Below, piece after piece: positions 60,300 through 64,000 of a stretch of DNA of 64,000 nucleotides. Under the pieces are notes generated by a model. That model made no database searches. It was not told the DNA's origin and saw nothing but the letters and a program-made list of their open reading frames with translations. The stretch covers positions 21,784,001 through 21,848,000 of the forward strand of contig OZ038530.1 in the NCBI GenBank assembly GCA_964036665.1. Reading direction: 5' to 3'. A program made the position numbers and the translations under genes. Positions within the stretch are counted from its first letter, which is position 1. The number at the start of each line of letters is the position of its first letter. The DNA comes from Gordius sp. MW1 (lineage: Eukaryota; Nematomorpha; Gordioida; Gordea; Gordiidae).

Positions 60300-62660
60300 T
60301 TGTTATTAAATGTAAAAGATCGGCTAAAACATACTTAGCAAAAGCCAAAAATAAGGTGTACTACGATATAAATGTAATACTAAACCAAAGGAAGGAGAAA
60401 GATTGATCTACAAAATCGCAAAGTTAAGGGTTCGAAATTCTAAAGATTATCTAGAATGCCGGCTAATCAAGGGACAAAACGGAGAAATACTACAACTATT
60501 ACAGGGATTTATCAATTGAAAAGGGCCTGTAGTCGAAGTCATTAACCAGGAAAATACTATAGGAGAATTAAACAGAGCGGACTTGATCACGGATATGGAA
60601 GTCAAAGTTGCTATGGGTAAACTAAAGTCAGGAAAAGCTCTCGGACCAGACAACATACCAATAGAAGGCATTAAAGCGTTAGGCAATATTGGTGCACAAT
60701 TCCTCGCTAAACTTTCACCATTATCTTGAAAACGGGTAAAATGCCTAACGAGTGGAGAAATACCTTTAAGATCCCGATATACAAGATGAATAAAAAAATA
60801 TTCAGGATTGTGGCAATTACAGAGGGATAAAGCTTCTTTTTTTTTAAAAATTTTTATTAGGTAAAATCTATATATGAAAAATATAAAACACGATCAATAA
60901 ATAAATAAAAAGCGTGACTACTTTTCATCTTCATCGAGAGCCAGAGGCCAGGTGTCGGAAAATGCCTTATAATTGTATTTGGCTATTAAAATTCCTATTT
61001 TTTGGCGCAAAAGAAAACTTGCTGAGTATTTTCCTTCGGGAGATCTCTTTCCTATCAATTTAAAGAAGGCTAATGCCTGTTTGCCAAAAGTGACAGAACA
61101 AGAAGCCACGATAGGGATAAAAATTTTAGAAGGAATTATATCACGGTATTTATGAGTTTTGCGTGCTTCCGCTAGAGCTAATGGGTCAGCGTTATGGTTA
61201 GAGGGTGCAAATACGTCGATGCAGGTAAAGTCCCAAGATAGGAACTTACCATCCTCCCATGGAATTGTGGATGTTCCATCGGGGCGCATTCTACCCTCAA
61301 GAGTGGGTTCAGATGGTTCAAGAATAGAAGGGAAGCCGGCTTTTAATAAAGCGGTTTGAGTCAAAAGGTTGATCTTTTGATGGCGAATGAAACGGAATTT
61401 GTTAAGTTTACAATGTAAGGGGTGGTGGGCCCAAACATCAATTTATTTCTTACAATTTTTACAAGTCAATTGCTTGCAAATTGGGATCCCCAGTCTCAAG
61501 GCGATCGCGTAAGTAATTTCGGAGTTTGAGAACTTTAAAGGTGTGGGAAAAAGTAATCAAAAAACGGCTTCGGAGTTTAGTCCAAATTCAAGATAATCAA
61601 TTCAAATTTATGCCGGAGAGCTCTACAGCAGACGCCCAAAACAGTGTTGGAAGATTAATGAAACGGTTTAGAGAAAGGGAGGAGGATTTGCACAAGTGTT
61701 TCATCGATATAGAAAAAGCGTTGGATAAAGTTCCTCGTACTTTAGTGTGGAAATGTCTTAAAGAATAAATGTGCCAGAATTTAATATCGGAGCAATAAAA
61801 GATATGTACAAGAGAAATAGAACGTATGTTAGAACAACGGTGGGGAAAGGGCTTTGCCATTAACACTGAAGTCTATCAAGGCTCAGCTCGTAGTCCCTCC
61901 CTATTCATAATGATAATGGATATTATAACCAAGGATTTGGGCAAGAAAGCTTTGTGGGCAATGATCTTTGCAGACGATATAATCCTTGCCAAAAGTGAAC
62001 AAGAATGCTAATACGGTAAATAGATGGGTAAATGCAATAGAAGAAAGTGGTCTCATGGTAAATAGAAAGAAAACAGAATACATGAAGACAAAGTTTAAAT
62101 CAGATGAAAATCAGCTATGTGCATCCTTACTTTAGGCGATTGGCAACTTACAAGCGTGGATTCCTTTTAATATTAGGATCAACACTTACTTCAATCGGAT
62201 GGTGAAATGGATTAAGAAATCCAAGCTAGATAAATTCCGGATGGCTCAAATGGAGAGACTTGAAAGGCGTTCTGTGTGACAAAAGCATCTTAAGAAGACT
62301 AAAAGTTGCATTGTATAAATCCATCATACAATCAACAGTCCTGTATAGCTTGAAATCATGGTCTATACGTAAAATGGAAGAGGCGTTTTGCCTCCATGGA
62401 GATGAGAATGTTAAGATGGGTGCTAAAATAAAGCAAAAAAGAACATAAGCGAAATGAAGAAATAATAAGAATTGGGTACTAAATCTATTACGACAAAGCT
62501 CAAAACAAACAGAATAACAGACTAAGATAGTATGGCCATGTCGAGATAAGGGACGACCCAAGCTTACCTGGATCCATAAAATAAGGCACGATATGAAAAT
62601 CCACAAGAGAAAGAAAGATCTATGTAAATATAAAAACAAAAAGGACTGACCACCGGCCTA
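60300..62660 (+). pseudogene. RTE/Jockey-like LINE, interrupted by an RLE-LINE insertion
   Basis: A second AP-endonuclease-type LINE lineage, distinct in sequence from the copies at 12700 and 30145. Blocks in order: MEVKVAMGKLKSGKALGPDN then IPIEGIKALG (about 60595-60680); NYRGIKL-like sequence at 60818-60832, where the insertion begins; then RTLKVWEKVIKKRL resuming at 61526; FIDIEKALDKVPRTLVWKCL (motif A with D and the usual aromatic replaced); YQGSARSPSLFIMIMDI (motif B); WAMIFADDIILAKSE (motif C, FADD intact); and a SMLHQ-less C-terminal part with LYSLKSWSIRKMEE. Stops and frameshifts make it non-functional. Its tail runs into the GAAA array at 62675. Confidence 0.88.
60835..61520 (-). mobile_element. 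5'-truncated RLE-LINE inserted in another LINE
   Basis: The minus strand encodes only the C-terminal end of the family. It has a knuckle CKNC (with an in-frame stop just after) and HHPLHC; the frame 61364-60918 then reads SILEPSEPTLEGRMRPDGTS, IPWEDGKFLSWDFTCIDVFA and RKTHKYRDIIPSKIFIPIVA. The endonuclease core PDG...WDFT is intact. The 3' end at the left is a T-run/A-run, matching the copy at 44278. The insertion splits the host LINE between IKL and LKVWEKV and replaces a few host codons. Confidence 0.88.
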
Positions 62661-62673
62661 GAAGACCAGTCAT

Positions 62674-63052
<379 letters not shown>

Positions 63053-63106
63053 GACTTCGGGCTCGGGTCGGGCTCGAATCGAAGAAAGTTCATTCTGAGG
63101 GCTCTA
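63053..63106. mobile_element. Right end of a GC-rich hAT element, truncated
   Basis: Reads TCGGGCTCGGGTCGGGCTCG, then GAAGAAAGTTCATTCTGAGG and GCTCTA. It aligns with the right end of the element at 27476-28070 (GAAGAAATTTCATTTTGCAGG and GCTCTA). The left part is missing and the fragment abuts the GAAA array. Confidence 0.7.
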
Positions 63107-63227
63107 AATACAATTGCATTCTGTAGTTTATAACGTTTTAGTAAGCAAACTAATTTCTATGGTCTATAACTATAATTGATGGTAATATCAATGGACTTAA
63201 ACTTTTGCCTTGAATTAGTTAAATAAT

Positions 63228-63375
63228 ACGCCCTTCGGGCGTAACTGGGGGCTTCGCCCCCAGACCCCCTTGGGGGCTTCGCCCTCAAACCCCCTGCTGG
63301 GGGCTCCGCCCCCAGTCCCCCGTTGGGGGCTACGCCCCCAAACCCCCATCTCCTGGGGGCTCCGCCCCCAGACCC
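63228..63375. repeat. Array of five GC-rich hairpins (GGGGGCTNCGCCCCC)
   Basis: A short palindrome ACGCCCTTCGGGCGT (63228-63242) is followed by five copies of a 19-base palindrome of the form TGGGGGCTNCGCCCCCA at 63245, 63270, 63297, 63323 and 63353, joined by ACCCCC-type spacers. Copy 2 has one base change in its stem. The flanking outer bases co-vary (CTGGGG...CCCCAG or TTGGGG...CCCCAA), keeping pairing. It is an isolated GC island in AT-rich DNA. The frame across it (63157-63465 minus) is an artefact. Confidence 0.9.
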
Positions 63376-64000
63376 CCGGAGAAGGGGGAGAAGGGAAGGG
63401 GGGGGGAAGGGAAGAGGGGACGACTCATCTATTCTACGTATAAATGTAGCATATTTGCTATGCAATTTATGGGCGAGAAAGGTGTGAAGGGGCGAGAATG
63501 CCTATAGGCGGTAGGATAATTGCTAGGGTTTCCCCCTTGGCTACTCCCATGCTAGTTACACAACATAAAAATCTACTTTTTTGTCCAAAAAAAATAAAAT
63601 TCATTTAAATTCAAAACCTCAATTTTACTCGCCGTTTTATAACGTATGTTTTGCATGTGATAAAAATTTGAAGAAGAAAAAGATGGTATTTCTTTAATTT
63701 GGCAGAAGCTGGCTATGTAACAAGGGATTGGCAATCAAAAAATCAAACGTCGTTTAAGGATAAATTGCATAGCAAGTAATATATAATGAATTATTTTTTT
63801 TACATAATTTTTTATTAATTTTTCTTATGCTTTTAGCTTGTAGATTTACAGTAATTAGAAGAAAATCGTCCTGATATACATGCTTCTTAGGTTTAAGCAA
63901 TAGATATGTACCCCTCCCCATTGGGAACGCTTCACGATTTTGCGTGTCATCCTTGCGCAGGGTCTAATATTGATTATCTAGTTGTAGATACATGTGTCGT
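63376..64000. other. Right edge of the window, one MITE end fragment
   Basis: After a G-rich stretch (GGGGGAGAAGGGAAGGGGGG) there is a lone MITE family A right end at about 63530-63551 (CCCCCTTGGCTACTCCCATG). The remaining sequence is AT-rich with no recognisable gene. Confidence 0.5.

Noticed and set aside
63228..63375. Regularly spaced palindromes resembling a CRISPR array
   Set aside because: The spacers are only 6-11 bases of C-rich sequence, the context is an animal genome and there are no associated genes.
63157..63465. Gly/Pro/Arg-rich 102-residue frame on the minus strand
   Set aside because: It is created by the GC-rich hairpin array and has no independent support.

Overview
The window is AT-rich eukaryotic nuclear DNA from an animal. 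Its genes have GT-AG introns, animal-type families occur (rhodopsin-class GPCR, trypsin-like protease, DUF229 sulfatase-like membrane protein, thioredoxin-glutathione reductase fusion), and DNA and non-LTR transposons fill most of the remaining space. The species cannot be named from the sequence. A glutaredoxin-thioredoxin reductase fusion with a CPYC glutaredoxin site fits an invertebrate, possibly a lophotrochozoan, but that is inference.

Six protein-coding genes are supported. From the left: (1) the first four coding exons of an NPEPL1-like M17 aminopeptidase on the minus strand (1471-5000), cut off by the window edge before the catalytic domain; (2) RPB6/POLR2F, the shared RNA polymerase subunit, in three exons (15001-15771); (3) a 15-exon thioredoxin-glutathione reductase-like gene (18340-28886) whose exon phases add up to a 600-residue protein, but with no Gly-Cys-Sec-Gly tail; (4) a two-exon rhodopsin-like GPCR (33088-34400); (5) a six-exon secreted trypsin-like serine protease on the minus strand (38794-41539); (6) a two-exon DUF229 sulfatase-like type II membrane protein (55405-57833). 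The genes do not form an operon or a pathway and look like independent loci.

The rest is mostly mobile DNA. hAT-type elements dominate, several with terminal inverted repeats and 8-bp target duplications that can be read directly: 5361-7190, 35889-37298, 41851-42288, 53807-54244 and a composite at 44091-49707. Two hAT-type MITE families recur through the window, one starting CATGGGCGTAGCCA and one starting TAGTGTTGTAAAAACGGCTG; each has one copy with a perfect 8-bp duplication, and both are common in introns of the reductase gene. A non-LTR family with a restriction-like endonuclease is present three times: nearly full length at 44278-47335 inside a hAT element, 5'-truncated at about 60835-61520 inside another LINE, and decayed at about 10700-11320. 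Decayed RTE-like (AP-endonuclease-type) LINE copies lie at 12700-14770, 30145-31860, 52034-52540 and 60300-62660.

Other structure includes a 378-bp pure GAAA array at the tail of a LINE (62675-63052), an array of five GC-rich hairpins (63245-63371), a roughly 170-bp unclassified repeat shared by 20895-21070 and 35445-35610, a 230-bp tandem repeat (7235-8150) and a cluster of three hairpins (5091-5317). Long AT-rich stretches hold nothing recognisable.
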